Source: Macrophomina tecta
Lineage: Eukaryota; Ascomycota; Dothideomycetes; Botryosphaeriales; Botryosphaeriaceae
Assembly: GCA_024180945.1 (NCBI GenBank)
Contig: JAKSGN010000033.1
Coordinates: forward strand, 310,001 to 374,000
Length of the DNA stretch: 64,000 bases
Reading direction: 5' to 3'
The notes beneath the pieces were generated by a model that did not search any database, was not told the origin of the DNA, and was given only the letters and a program-made list of their open reading frames with translations. Made by a program: the position numbers and the translations under genes. Of this stretch, positions 1-10,779 are shown one piece after another; positions within the stretch are counted from its first letter, which is position 1, and each line of letters begins with the position of its first letter.

Positions 1-1207
1 TCCCTTCGCACGGCCGGATTCGTCTTTGACTGGATGCCGGATTTCCGAAGGTAGCAGCTGTCGTGCGTCTCGAGTAGACAGCGCGCTGTGTTCGCCCGTC
101 AAGGTTACCAGCAGATCCTTGCTGTATCGAGTGGCCCATGATCGATACACGTGTGCTGGCTGCAGAGGAAGGGACGTCGATCTCTCTCAGCTTCTGATTG
201 GGGCATGGCCGATCATCGGGACAGCCTCGCCGATTGCTCGCATAGTGGAGACGTCATCTTGCTCGTGGTCGAGAGAGAATGGGAATCTTTGAGTGCTCGT
301 CGTATCGGGATGGATGGTGACGCAGTGACCGTAGGTGGTGGAAAGCGAAGGACGTTAGCCTCGCGGATTCCAGCGAGAGGAGCCTTTTATCGAGCACCTA
401 TGGCTCCGAAGCGTTTGCTCCTACGGTGGCTGCCTGATAGTCACACGTTGCACTGCTGTGTCCTGCCTGTAACAAAGGAACTGGAATGTTCTCACCGGCG
501 AAGGTGTTGCACGGACACCATTCCAGATGCAAGATGTCGCATCAGCTGGAAGTAGTTCTCCACGCAACGTCTGGTACCACCCAACGGCATGTGGAACGCG
601 TGTGCTTGGTCAGGCAAGTTTTCTCAGCTTGTGAAATTCCAGCCCCGAAATTTACTCCAACAGGCTTTTGAAACGAAATGGAACATGCAGCGGCAAACAG
701 CTCATTGAGCGGGGGTATACAACTTGTGGCATCGGGCCTGCTGCGTGCGCACGGTGTAGACGAGAAGGAAAAACTCCGCGCTTTTTCCTATCGCTTGGGC
801 AAAGAGGAATCATTTTGGAGGATCCAAGAACGAACTGGTGAAAGGATATGTGAAGCGGCTGCAATCAATAAAGCCTTATGCTCCATTTCCGGTTGCTCAA
901 CGTTCAGCGCAGCTGAGGAGAGCATGAAAGTGATTGAGAAGAGAACTGAATCATGCCCTTGCCGAGAAATGCCCAAAAGCAGTTTTTGTGATATCATAAA
1001 CCAAAAGAACCGCAGCCAGAAGAGGGGGTATCATCATCCCTGCTATATCCCAAAGTATGAAGAAAAAGACGCAAAACATCTCTTACCCTCTTTTTCCCAT
1101 CGTCAAAGTCGTAACAAATCTGAGCCATATGAGCATTCATGCTCTTCCAATATCACTCATGTCATCCATCCATCGTAGAACTCTCAGCTTCCGTTCCTCT
1201 GGCCCAC
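1..1207. other. No gene recognised (window edge)
   Basis: Mixed-composition DNA downstream of the RBR ligase gene. The longest open frame, 678-1178 on the plus strand (166 codons), has no motif I recognise and no splice signals that would join it to neighbours, so I treat it as chance. The last part must hold the 3' UTR of the minus-strand gene that stops at 1208. A gene entering from the left edge cannot be excluded. Confidence 0.4.
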
Positions 1208-3457
1208 TCAGTAAGCCATCACACCCTGGGCGCGCTGAGCTCTGCCTTCGACTTCTGCAGGGTCGTTTTCCACGTAGTTCAACCACATACCGACCCGGCC
1301 CATGCCACTCCTCCCCGGATCGCCTAATCCAGCCATGACGCTCGCCTCGACCGGTCTTGCAGCCTGGGGCTGCGCTTGGCCACCGTAGGCGCCGTATCCC
1401 ATGTTCCGCGCAGTCTCCCTATCCGCTTCCGTCGCCCTGCGGTTGGTTGTCCGCGTCCGCCGGATGATGGTACTACGCGGCGCGCGTGGCGCAGCAGCAG
1501 CGGCGGCGGCGGCGGCGGCGGCGGGTGCACCGAAGTCATTCATGTGATGGCCAGCGGCATTGCCAACGCCGAGAACCTCGACTTCGATCTCGGGGGATTC
1601 GTAGCGCGAGGGCGCGGTGCGATGGCGATGGTGATGATGCCGGCGGGAATCGCCGGCCCGGCTGCCGCCTGCATAACTACCACTTCGGCGCACACCGGCG
1701 CCTTCGGCGAGGTATTGCGACTGCAAACGGCGGGCGAGCATCTCATCTTCGCGCTCGAGGTCTGGATCATGGCCGCCAGCATAAGCTCGACCGCCTTGCG
1801 GAGCGTAGACGGGATGGGCTTGGCGGGGAGCAGGCACGGCGTACTGGTCGGGCCGAGCGTTGGGGGGAGGGCGCGGGGGTGGGGCTCCGCCGTGGGCGTC
1901 ATGCTCGATGACGATGTAGGGCTCTGGGACGCGCATGTTCTGCAGGCGGTCCTCCTCGTCCAGGTGGGCGTAGTTGAACCAAGGGCATTCGCATGTTTTC
2001 CATTTGGCGCCGCAAAGCATGCAGAACTGAGCGGTGCAGCGGCAGGTCATGTGATTGCAGCCCTCTTTCAGCTCCACCATGGCCTTGCAATTATAACAGC
2101 GCTGCCATCCCGACTCTTTGGCCATCTCGGCAAACTGCTGAGCATCTTCATCCTTCGGGCACTCTTTCCGCAGATGCCACCTTCCGCCGCATTTCATGCA
2201 GACCTTGCCGCGGCAGCGAGGGCACTTACCATACTTCCGACCGACGGCTGGATCCACGCGGACGTGCGAGGGCTTGATCCACTCGCCGCAGCCACGGGTT
2301 GGGCAGTAGGTGCGGTTCTTGGCGGTGTATTCCTGGTACTTTTTGTTCCAAAGAACCTTGAACTTGGTGTCGAAGATGCGATCGACGAACTTGAGAGGAA
2401 TGTGGTCGTTGGTGCAACATCGCGGGGGCATGTGCTGCGGGTCTCTGACGGAGAGCTCGAACTGGCGCTTGAGGCAGGTGTGGCACATGCGGTGACCACA
2501 AGGCAGCCGCGGACAGCGAGAGGCGCGCACTTCATCCAGACAGATCATGCAGTCATACCTGGGGAGGAGCGGTGAGCGCACGAAGGAAGACTCTCCACCA
2601 ACCGACTTACTTCTTTTCCGGGGTCTGCTGTGGCGCAGGCACAGGCCGGAATAAGCCAAAGAGGCCGCTGTTTCTCCGGCTGTGGTGGGACGCAGGGGTG
2701 GCCGGTGGCGCGTCGGCGGGTGGAGATTTTATGGTGCCAGTTCTCCGCAGGGAGGGGCGGGTCACGGCGGGACGGTTTTGGTCCCGGGCAGACATCGTCC
2801 TGATCCATGTCAATAAGCAGGCGGCCGAGCTAGCGACGTCCGAACTCCATACCTGCTCAACCTGACTCCATCGGCGCGACGCACAGAGGGCTCCGGCTCT
2901 CGTTCAACCTCGACATCGATAACGTGGGCGGCGGGCGACGATACGGTCCTCCTGTGAGCGCCTGAGCGCGAACGACTGTCACCCAAGTCCTCTTCGCGGG
3001 AATCCACGGGCCTGCTTCTGCTGCCACCGCTTCGGGGGGTGCTGTAGACAAAGACGCCGCTGTCGCGATCCTCGCGCTCCTTCCTGCTCGGCCTGTCGTG
3101 GCGCTTACTCTTGGAGTTCTTGCGCGCGCTCGCGGCACGCGTTAGGCGGGGATCCATTTCTGCAGTCGCGGCCGGAGCTGAGGGACGACGGCGGGCGTAG
3201 TAATCGGCACGGGCCTGGCGCAGGTGGTCTACGTCCGGGGCATCGACGGGGCTGGGCTCAGGCCGCGGGTAGCGGTCGGGCACGTCGTAGGCGTTGCGGC
3301 GCGGGCGACGAGAAGAGCGAGGGTGGTCGTGGTCGTAGTCGTGGTGGTGGTGGTCGTCGCAGCGGCGGTGGCGGTCGGGGTCCTTTGCTCTGGGCTTGGG
3401 AGCGAAGATTGCTCCCACGCCGTCGAGCAGGTGAGAGAAGCGGCGCTGGTGGGCCAT
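1208..3457 (-). CDS. RBR (RING-IBR-RING) E3 ubiquitin ligase
   Basis: Proposed exons on the minus strand are 3457-2853, 2799-2611 and 2558-1208, about 714 aa. Introns of 53 and 52 nt have donors GTATGG and GTAAGT and acceptors ATCAG and CCCCAG, and all phases join. Residues 1-260 are a basic Arg/Ser/His-rich disordered region. RING1 starts near residue 268 (CMICLDE), the IBR is about 350-398 and RING2 about 419-455 (CYNC to CECPWF). The RING2 segment GCNHMTC carries the predicted catalytic Cys, about residue 432. RBR ligases pass ubiquitin from E2 to this Cys and then to substrate, and that mechanism is known for the family. The C-terminal third is low complexity with a poly-Ala run (GCN repeat, plus strand 1491-1524). 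Fungal members with the same RING1-IBR spacing are common; the substrate is unknown. The start codon is less certain than the RBR core. Confidence 0.85.
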
Positions 3458-4110
3458 GGAGCTCGACTACGTGGGAGCAGGCAGCGGGCAGTGAGCGGGC
3501 CAATGAAAAGGTGGCTGGCAAGCGCCAGAGCCGAAGGGGACCATGTGCGGGCGCAGCTCACACGGGCGCCGGGCGTTTGGCGGAGGACATGAGCATTGGA
3601 GGGTGCCGGCAGCGGGCAGGTTTTGGGCTGGCGCACATTCGATCGGGAGCCTGAGCAAATCTTGCTGCGGACGTTCTGACCTGAGAGTTTCAGCGTGGAG
3701 AGTCAAAGGGACGGCGGGCAGCCGGGGCCTGTGGATGGGCGCCTGGGCCGGGGCTGCTCCCGCGGGCGAGGATGGCTCGCCCACGCGACAGCCCAGCCAG
3801 CCAGCCAGCCAGCCAGCCAGCAGGCGCGCTGCCGTCGCCCTACATTTGCCAGCACAGCCCGGCCAAGCTCCAAACGGCGCTGCAACCTCGCACCGCTTTG
3901 CGCGCTGCTGCACTGCTGTCGTCACTCCTTCCCGGCCCGGCGCCTCCGTCACCCGAGCCGTCGCTCGGATTCCCTCTCGTCCACCACAGCCTTCGCAGCT
4001 TCTTCCAGCCGCTCATAGCATTGCTGCGCGAGCGACGCTTACATAATCCCGCTCCCGGGCATGTAGTAAGCTCCCCCTCGGCCTGGCGCAGTTGTTGCTG
4101 GCGCTGACCA
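3458..4110. other. Intergenic GC-rich region, presumed RBR promoter
   Basis: No convincing gene. It lies upstream of the minus-strand RBR gene and so should hold its promoter and 5' UTR. Open frames here are all low complexity and overlap each other on both strands, as expected in GC-rich DNA. Confidence 0.4.
3793..3821. repeat. (CAGC)n microsatellite
   Basis: About seven tandem copies of the tetramer CCAG/CAGC in an intergenic region. A simple sequence repeat with no evident function. Confidence 0.85.
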
Positions 4111-4197
4111 TGACTAGGCTCAGTGGTAGAGCGCTCGCTTTGCAGAACTATCTCGAATGCGAGAGGTCCAGGGTTGTAAGTTCGAAACGCGCACCCA
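4111..4197 (+). pseudogene. Degenerate tRNA-Ala(UGC) with intron
   Basis: The D arm and A-box (GGCTCAGTGGTAGAGCG) and an anticodon arm are clear. The stem CTCGC/GCGAG encloses the loop TT-TGC-A, with a 13-nt insertion at 4145-4157 directly after position 37, the canonical site of eukaryotic tRNA introns. The anticodon TGC at 4141-4143 reads alanine codons. The T arm is disturbed: the expected CCAGGGTTCGAAACCC is interrupted, giving CCAGGGTTGTAAGTTCGAAAC. I cannot pair a 7-bp acceptor stem around it. The TAGGCTC segment also has one base more than the usual TAGCTC. I therefore call it a tRNA relic. A functional tRNA would need an unusual fold. Confidence 0.55.
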
Positions 4198-4947
4198 AGT
4201 CCCGCCGGCACCGGTGCTAACCAAGCTGCAGCAATCCCCTGCTTGTCCACCAGACTCCGTCTTTTTGCACTGTCCATGCAGCTAGCACTCGCTGCAGGCA
4301 CTCTTTTTGGCCCGACAATGCACCCTGACGACATGGCTCCTCCCAGCGCGAGCTTGTCCTGTTCCTCTCGTCCAATCTGAATACCCTCCGCCCGCTGCCG
4401 CCCCGCCAGGAACGCGCCAGAAGCATGATTCGACCGTCCGAAAAGGCGGTGGAGGCTTATTCGCCTGCGTCCGTCGGCTGCATCCCCGGCCGCCCCACAC
4501 CGCCCTCCGAGCACACTTCAGCATTCCACGCTCCCAACGCCAGCCCCGTCTATCTTCAAGTGTGGCGTCTTCGTCCCCGGGATCGAACAGAAGACGTACT
4601 TGACAGCATACACAACACAACTCGATTCTCCCCACGAGCAAGTGCATGATACTATCCGAGAGTGGTGACCAATTGCAACCTGCGGACGGTCCTGCAGCGC
4701 AATCCATTGCTTGTAATTGCTGCGGCGAGAAAACCCGACCTCGCATTCTGCCGCTCTGGAGACCGCCGAAGCCTGTACCGTGACGGACAGCGCATTTTCC
4801 GCGGCCCGAGAGTTGTGAATGGGACATTCCTACTCAAGGCAGGCCCTGCCGGTGTGAGCCGAGCTGGACCGAGGACAAGCGTAGCATATTCCAAACGCGT
4901 TCGCTGATTACGGGATGCTCTCTTCCAGGGTTGGACACGGCGCTGGC
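4198..4947. other. Intergenic, no gene recognised
   Basis: Stretch between the tRNA relic and the TATA box of the next gene. I see only short overlapping frames without motifs. Confidence 0.4.
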
Positions 4948-4954
4948 TATAAAT
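4948..4954 (+). promoter_or_regulatory. TATA box of the small conserved gene
   Basis: TATAAAT, 54 nt before the ATG at 5008 and 78 nt before the next in-frame ATG at 5032. The short distance implies a very short leader if 5008 is used, so 5032 may be the real start. Confidence 0.5.
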
Positions 4955-5007
4955 CACGGCGACCTCCCAACATGAAGGCTTCCTTTTTTTAAGGAGCCTC
5001 GCACGCC

Positions 5008-5492
5008 ATGTCCTACCCGCACTGCACAACTATGGCCAACCGACCGTATTTTGTCATTGCTGGGCTCCCCACAGATGACAAGTCTCTAGCCGAGTACGAC
5101 ATCAAAGGCCTGTATGGTTTGGATTCCAACGTCGCTCGCGACCAGTTGGTAGCTATGCACGCGGCGCTCAAGGAGGCCGGATATGGCTTTAGCAGTACCA
5201 TCCCTCTCTGCAAACAGCATACATGTACTGGACTGATCGTGGCTACTCAGTGGTCCATGTCTCTCCTCAACTCGGCACGGGCCCACTTACGGACGCTTTG
5301 GACCAAGCTGATCATTGCGATGGACTCATTCTTGGCTACGGCATTCGCGGGCACCCCTATCCTCAGATTACCGCCCTTCTGGAGGAGCTGATAGCGGCGG
5401 TGCGGAGGCATCCCAAAGATCCCAAAATACTCTTCAACTGGGGCATCCCATCGACGGTTGACGCCTGCAAGAGAGCGCTTGGGCAATTCTAA
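5008..5492 (+). CDS. Small conserved protein of unknown function
   Basis: The reading frame changes between two coding-looking parts. It is restored by a 56-nt intron at 5195-5250 (donor GTACCA, weak; acceptor CTACTCAG), giving exons 5008-5194 and 5251-5492 and about 142 aa. The alternating pattern looks like a small alpha/beta fold: a strand (YFVIAGLP), a helix, a strand (MVHVSP), then DGLILGYGIRG and a C-terminal strand ILFNWGIP. The segment DGLILGYGIRG followed by a helix and ILFN resembles small uncharacterised proteins seen in fungi and bacteria, from memory only. I cannot assign a reaction. Start alternatives are 5008 and 5032. The weak donor makes the exact junction uncertain. Confidence 0.55.
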
Positions 5493-6259
5493 TCGAACAC
5501 TCAACCTCTATTCTTATGCCGAAAAGCATCCCCTGCATTGCCTGCTTTGGGAAGAAGGCGTACGCAGGCCGATGGCCACCGAGTTCTGTGACCTGGCCCT
5601 TCTTGAGCGTCGCTAGAGAATCGTACTGGACTTCAAATTTTGAGCCTAGTTATGTGAACGCGGTTAGTCAGTTCTCACGTGATGTACCAGTACGAAATAT
5701 GTGGAGGGCAGTGATTTTAGATCGCATAAAAGGGAGCCAATGCCTGCCTCGCAGTTGAATTTCTTGCTGCAGCCACAGCTTCTTCGTGCCAGCCTGTAGA
5801 AGAGCTCTGCTGTGGAGGAATTCTGGGAAGCTATTGCGCCTTCGAGCTGAGGGATGAAGCTGCGGCGTCGGTGTTCTTCTGCGCTTCTGTACCCTGCTGG
5901 CAACACGAGTGTCTTCGGCTTTGCTGTTATTTAAGTCACAGAAATCAGCTCTTGTAGTTGTTCACGCGGATAAGCGGCCCGTGCGTAGTCACAGACGGCT
6001 CGAAGTCTGGCAAATCGGATCGAAACCCAATCCTCCTCCAGCTAAGCCCGTTCCTGGCAGGACAACGTCATTGAAACACTCACTTCCCTGGAGCTCGCGG
6101 GGTGCCTTGGTTTGAGCCGCGTTTCAGCCAAAATGAAAAAGCATTCTTCAGCCCGATCGCAGAACAGGCAGTCCGGGGGTGCGCCCAAGCTCGGCGTGCG
6201 TCGGAGATGTCCTATCAGCCATCAACGCGGATCGGATATCCGAGCCCAGACCACAACGG
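5493..6259. other. Intergenic, no gene recognised
   Basis: About 770 bp between the small conserved gene and the promoter of the ATP-grasp gene. Frames up to 80 codons occur on both strands but show no motif. I see no repeat here. Confidence 0.45.
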
Positions 6260-6266
6260 TATAAAG
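6260..6266 (+). promoter_or_regulatory. TATA box of the ATP-grasp gene
   Basis: TATAAAG followed by a long pyrimidine-rich leader (6285-6480) before the ATG at 6523. CT-rich stretches near the start of transcription are typical of highly expressed filamentous fungal genes. Confidence 0.45.
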
Positions 6267-6522
6267 TTGAAAGTTATCAGATCTTCTTTCCTCTCCCGCC
6301 CATGTGCCTCTACTCTGTCCCATCTATTTCCCGCTCTGCTATGCTCTAATTTCTCATTAACATCTTTTCTGCCAGCGCACGTTTCGCCCCTGGTTAAAGC
6401 CAATCACTCCTTTCCTCGCCATCAGGACCTCCAACTCCCCGTCCTGTCTTCCGCCGCCGTACTTGAGGCAATTGCCCGGACCAACTTCAATAGACAGCCT
6501 CGCCTAATACCATTCCCCAGAG

Positions 6523-7644
6523 ATGGGCTCCATCGCGCCATCAACACCATCCGTCCTCTTCGTCACCGCCAATCTCCCCACCCCGGAAGATGAAGCCACC
6601 CGCTGGATCAACACCATCGAAGCCTACCTCTGCGACACCACCAACGCCTTCCGCGCGCGCGGCGCCTCCGTCCACCTCCGCACGCTGCAGGACCCCACCC
6701 TAACCCCCGCCGCCATCGCCTCCACCTACACCCACGTCCTCTTCCTCGCCCTCGACAAGTACATGGAGCACATGCCCGCCGTCACGCGCTTCCTGCACAC
6801 CACCCTCCCCGCCGCCCAAGCCCTCGCCCCCACCCTGCGCATCCACAACCCGCCCGCGCTCGTCGCCTGGAACGCCAACAAGACCTACCTCGCCGAGCTG
6901 CAGGCCTCGCCCGCCGCGCGCGCCTTGCTCCGCACCCCGCGCACCTCCTTCCTCGACCCGCACGCCACCGACCTGGCCGCGCTCGCCGCCCACCTGGCCG
7001 CCGACCCCGCCGTCGCCGCGAGCCCGAGCACGCCCGTCGTCCTCAAGCCCAGCATCGCCGCCAGCGGCCGCGCCACGCACCTGCTGCGCACCCCGCTCGC
7101 CCTGACCCCCGCCGACGCCGACGCCCTCGACGCCATGCGCCGCTCCGCCGCCCCCGGCGCCCGCCTCATGTGCCAGGAGTACCTCGCCCGCGTCGCCGCG
7201 CACGACGCCGAGGACGCCGGCGAGTGGAGCATCGTCGTCCTCGCCGGCCGCGTGGCCCACGCCGTGCGCAAGCGCCCGCAGCACGGCGAGTTCCGCATCA
7301 ATTCCGCGTTCAAGGGCGTGTGGGAGCCGATGGAGGCCGCCGATGCGCGGGTGCCCGAGTGCGCGAAGAGCGCGGCGGCCGGCTTGTGGGAGTGGCTGGT
7401 CCGGAAGGAGGCGGCGTTGAAGGGAAGCGAGCGAGCGGAGGGCAAGGGCGAGGGCGAGTTGATGTATGCAAGGGTCGATGGCGTGGTGGATGAGGAGGGC
7501 GCGTTTGTGTTGATGGAGGTGGAGCTGATTGAGCCGTGGTTGTGGATGGTGGATAAGGAGGGGCATCCGGGGAGGGCGGGGCTGAGGGTGTTGGTTGATG
7601 CGGTGTTGGGTGGGGGAAGTAGCGTTTATACACTCGTGGTTTAG
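6523..7644 (+). CDS. ATP-grasp domain enzyme (DcsG-like)
   Basis: Single exon, 373 aa. The order of motifs fits an ATP-grasp ligase of the kind seen in DcsG, the cycloserine ring-closing enzyme. An N-terminal strand VLFVTANLP is followed by NPPALVAWNANKTYLAEL (about 110-127), then VVLKPSIAASG (about 174-184, ATP-binding Lys and glycine-rich loop). Next come EWSIVVLAG and HAVRKRPQHGEFR (about 228-254), and near the C-terminus ARVDGVV and LMEVELIEPWL (metal-binding Glu/Asp region). Family members join a carboxylate to an amine or similar nucleophile with ATP. The substrate here cannot be told, and no biosynthetic cluster surrounds it. Codon use is strongly biased to C- and G-ending codons, which also creates long false antisense frames. 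It is convergent with the AAA+ gene whose 3' end lay just beyond 7806 before the retrotransposon came in. Confidence 0.75.
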   Translation: MGSIAPSTPSVLFVTANLPTPEDEATRWINTIEAYLCDTTNAFRARGASVHLRTLQDPTLTPAAIASTYTHVLFLALDKYMEHMPAVTRFLHTTLPAAQALAPTLRIHNPPALVAWNANKTYLAELQASPAARALLRTPRTSFLDPHATDLAALAAHLAADPAVAASPSTPVVLKPSIAASGRATHLLRTPLALTPADADALDAMRRSAAPGARLMCQEYLARVAAHDAEDAGEWSIVVLAGRVAHAVRKRPQHGEFRINSAFKGVWEPMEAADARVPECAKSAAAGLWEWLVRKEAALKGSERAEGKGEGELMYARVDGVVDEEGAFVLMEVELIEPWLWMVDKEGHPGRAGLRVLVDAVLGGGSSVYTLVV

Positions 7645-7650
7645 TGCGTC

Positions 7651-7666
7651 AAAAAAAAAAAAAAAA
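7651..7666 (+). repeat. A16 tract after the ATP-grasp stop codon
   Basis: A homopolymer of 16 A beginning 7 nt after the stop codon. It may be part of the short 3' UTR, or the end of the convergent AAA+ transcript on the other strand. Confidence 0.6.
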
Positions 7667-7806
7667 GCTCAACTATTGGGTAGCAATGCAAACAATGAGA
7701 TTCGTTTCGTTAATACGTGTACTAAGGGTAGTAGCTCGGACGCAAAAGTAGCAAAACACCAGGAAGTTGGCACGGAAAAATACGCTGCCTAAGATTTCAC
7801 GAGTAC

Positions 7807-7811
7807 CGGGC
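7807..7811. repeat. Left target-site duplication CGGGC of element B
   Basis: CGGGC directly precedes the LTR start TGTAACGAGC. The same five bases follow the right LTR at 22759-22763. A perfect 5-bp duplication is what Ty3/Gypsy integrases leave. Confidence 0.9.
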
Positions 7812-8297
7812 TGTAACGAGCGGGCCTCTGCCTCTAAGGATCCAAACACCAAAGAGGGAGAAAACCTGTTAAGGGGGTTTTCCTTAAGTAGGTACAAGAA
7901 GAGGGTAAGAGCAAGTCGAATACGTAATAAGACTAAGCACTACGTGCGAAGGCCGTATTACTAATAATATACGAATTATTATTAAAGTTAACTACGAAGG
8001 TTAAAGCTATCTAAAGAGTATAGTTTATATATATATAGAAAAGATCTATAATCTAGTTTTTAATTTATCTACTCTATTCTTTCGGCGGGCGGTAGTCTTA
8101 GAAGTAGATAAAGTAGCTTACTCTACTCTATATATTTTATAGTATCTTAGTCCGAGTACTTTAGAAGTAGTAAGAGTACTTTCTTAGCGTTATATATATT
8201 ATATAGGTACGCGTAGGTCTTTTTACGCTATATTTAAATTTTTTACTTATTACCTTATTCTACTATTTTTTAATTCTATAGAGACTACGCTATAATA
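7812..8297 (-). repeat. Left LTR of element B
   Basis: 486 bp, the same length as the right copy. Its first 65 bases are nearly unmutated (CTCTGCCTCTAAGGATCC), whereas the right copy reads CTCTACCTCTAAGAATCT. The rest of this copy is mutated where the right copy is not. Confidence 0.9.
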
Positions 8298-8459
8298 CTA
8301 TCTTTCCTTTTAGGTTCTTCGGCCTAAAGAATTTCGTAACGTATATAAGTTTTTAATAGGTAATCTTTACTTTCTTCTATATTTTTCGCTTATTATATCT
8401 AAGGTTTCTTTAATATAACATCGCTACGCGCTCGTTAGTTATTATTAATACGAGATATC

Positions 8460-8990
8460 TTTTTCCTATAGCGCTTATTATACCGCTAGTATGAAGTATT
8501 TTATTAGCTTAGATTCGGGATACTATAAGCGCTATTTATTAAAAAACTATAAATATAACTTAGTAGTTTCTTAACGCGACTATATATCTTTTTCGCTTAT
8601 TCTTTATCCTAGCTAACCTTTATAGGGGCGAAAATTAATGCGAAAGTAGAGAAGATAGAGAATTAGCTAAAGCGCCTTTATAAGAATAAGCGTTAGATTT
8701 TAGTAGAGAAGTTAAGACTCTAAAAATATTATTTTAAGATATACGCTTATTATTATTACTTAAAGAAGTAATTCACTCTTCTTAAATATAAGTAAAAAGA
8801 AATATTTAAACGTAAGCTAGCGTTTATTAAGAAGTTAGAAAAATTTAAAAAGAAGAATCGCGATAGGCGACGTATAGCTAGTAAAAATATATTAACTCTA
8901 AAGCGTTTTCCGAGTTTTTTTATTATTAAGAGTTTCTTAAGCTCTAGAGGTTCTCCGCCTAATTTAGTAGCTAGGATTATATTTTTATCT
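8460..8990 (+). pseudogene. Relic of an antisense ORF at the 3' end of element B
   Basis: In plus-strand translation the stretch from about 8491 reads MKYFISLDSG, then YKRYLLKN and YKYNL, followed by a Lys/Arg/Glu/Leu-rich coiled-coil-like part. Tyr at these positions is what TGT cysteine codons become by RIP, so an original Cys-rich motif (C-x2-C pairs) followed by a coiled coil is likely. Element C has the matching frame in better condition (56816-57600). The ORF runs opposite to gag-pol. Its function is unknown. Confidence 0.45.
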
Positions 8991-9268
8991 AGGGCTAAGT
9001 TATAAATAGATTTATTCTTTTAGGGCGATCTTATTTTCGTAAAAGATTAGGGTTCTAGTAATAGAATTCTATAATAAGATTTAAGTATATGTTATTCTTT
9101 AGTATCTATTAGTTATTTTTATTTCCGTAATCTTTCTATTTAATAAGATATTTAAGCTAACGTCTAAATTATTTATAGTCTAAAATTTTCTTAATTAGAT
9201 ACTAGGTTTCTTTAGTATTAGAATTTTTTAGTATAATCTCTTCTTAAGTTTTTAGAATAGTAGCATTT

Positions 9269-9456
9269 TATTAAAATAATAGGCTCTAGTATACTCTTTA
9301 GGTGCTATTTACGTGCGTCTTACGTGCTTATTACGTGATACGTACTAGCCCTAGTATATAATACTATTATAGGTAAATTCTACTATACTAAGAATTCGTA
9401 CCTAAGAATATAACCCTTTAAAGGCTCCCTATTTATAACTAATCTATTTACTTATA
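9269..9456 (+). repeat. 5' LTR of element A
   Basis: 188 bp, the same length as 16233-16420, with differences mainly of the C-to-T and G-to-A kind. Confidence 0.88.
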
Positions 9457-9499
9457 ATCGAATTCTTCCTAATTTCTTTTAGAAAAGTAGCCGGCCTTA

Positions 9500-10720
9500 A
9501 AGAACTATATATATCGATTTCGACGCCTCTGAAGAAAAGAGGACGATCGTACAATAAGAAGTATAAGGGGCTAATAGAGTCGCTCGAATATTTGAGCTAA
9601 ATTAATAGAAACGGGCTTATTAACCCCCGAAGGCTATTTAATGCTAACTAACGATAGAAATATTCGGGGCACTAATTATTTAATAGGTAACGTGGCCGAG
9701 CTAGGGGCGGCTATAGCTACTAACGAGCTATAGCGCTTACGTAACGTACCTACTAAAGGTATACTAGAAGCCGAGCTTCTAGAACGCCTTAACCGCGTTA
9801 AAATCTTATAGTAACTATAAGCTATTCTTACTAGTAAATAACTAGCCGTTTCTATATCGAACGTAGGCGAAACGCATGCGGAAAGTATAGTAGACGATAG
9901 CGAAAAGCGACTCGATCTTCTAGTAAGAAATCTATCTTCTAAACTCGAAGGCCTTACTTAGGACTTATACGATCTATAGATAAATGTAGTAGAGACGCGT
10001 TTCGGCGTGTACTAGGCGTATAAGAACTACCTTAGAAGGACTCTCTAGGCTACCGAAGAGCTATTTAAGTATAAAATTCTCTTCTAGCACGTCTAAAGAC
10101 GTTTAATAAACTAGAAGAAGCTAGAACTACTCTAGTAGAAGTTTAAAATATTAGTATAGAATTATATTTATAATTCTATTATCTACCGTCTTAATAACGC
10201 TGTTAGTTATTATACTATAATAATAAAGGAGGGCTAGAAGTTTATAGAATTCTACGCTTAAATAAAAACGTACGAGGATAAATTCACGTACTAGATTTAA
10301 GATATAGACTATTGTATTAACTAGATTTACTCCTAACTTTTACTATTTATATATACGAAGCTCGTGCGCCAGTCCTTCCTTACTAAAGTATAGATAGAAG
10401 AGGACTTAGTAGCTAAAATCTAACGCGTTAAGTAAATACTAGAGGTAACAAGGCCCTATAAGAAGGGCGAGAATAGATAGTAGTCGTAGGGGACTAAGCG
10501 CCCTTTTACTACTTCTAGCCTAGGATATAACGGTTCCTATAAGGGTTTTAGGAATAGTAAGAAGGCTAAAGAGAACTAAAAATCTAAAGCTTTAGCTCTT
10601 CTAAAGAACGTAGGCGATTCGCACGAGTCTAGCACCCCGAATATAGGCGAAAAGTAGGCTAAAGGCCACGCTAACTAGGCGAACTATAAAGATAAGTAAG
10701 GCTTGGAAAAAAGAAAGCCC
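9500..10720 (+). pseudogene. gag relic of element A
   Basis: Broken plus-strand frame directly after the 5' LTR. Basic and Leu-rich stretches and many TAG/TAA codons derived from TGG, CAG or CAA are visible. I assign gag by position only; no zinc knuckle is readable with confidence. Confidence 0.45.
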
Positions 10721-10779
10721 TAATCGCTTTTCTCTTCTTCTTACGGTTAGGGCCTTAAACGGGAGATAGTTTAAAACGT

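Noticed and set aside
1376..2575. 399-codon plus-strand frame opposite the RBR gene
   Set aside because: The minus strand carries unmistakable RING-IBR-RING cysteines; the plus frame is Ala/Gly/Val-rich noise.
6700..7566. 288-codon open frame opposite the ATP-grasp gene
   Set aside because: Low-complexity Gly/Val/Leu/Arg product caused by C-ending codons of the real gene; no motif.
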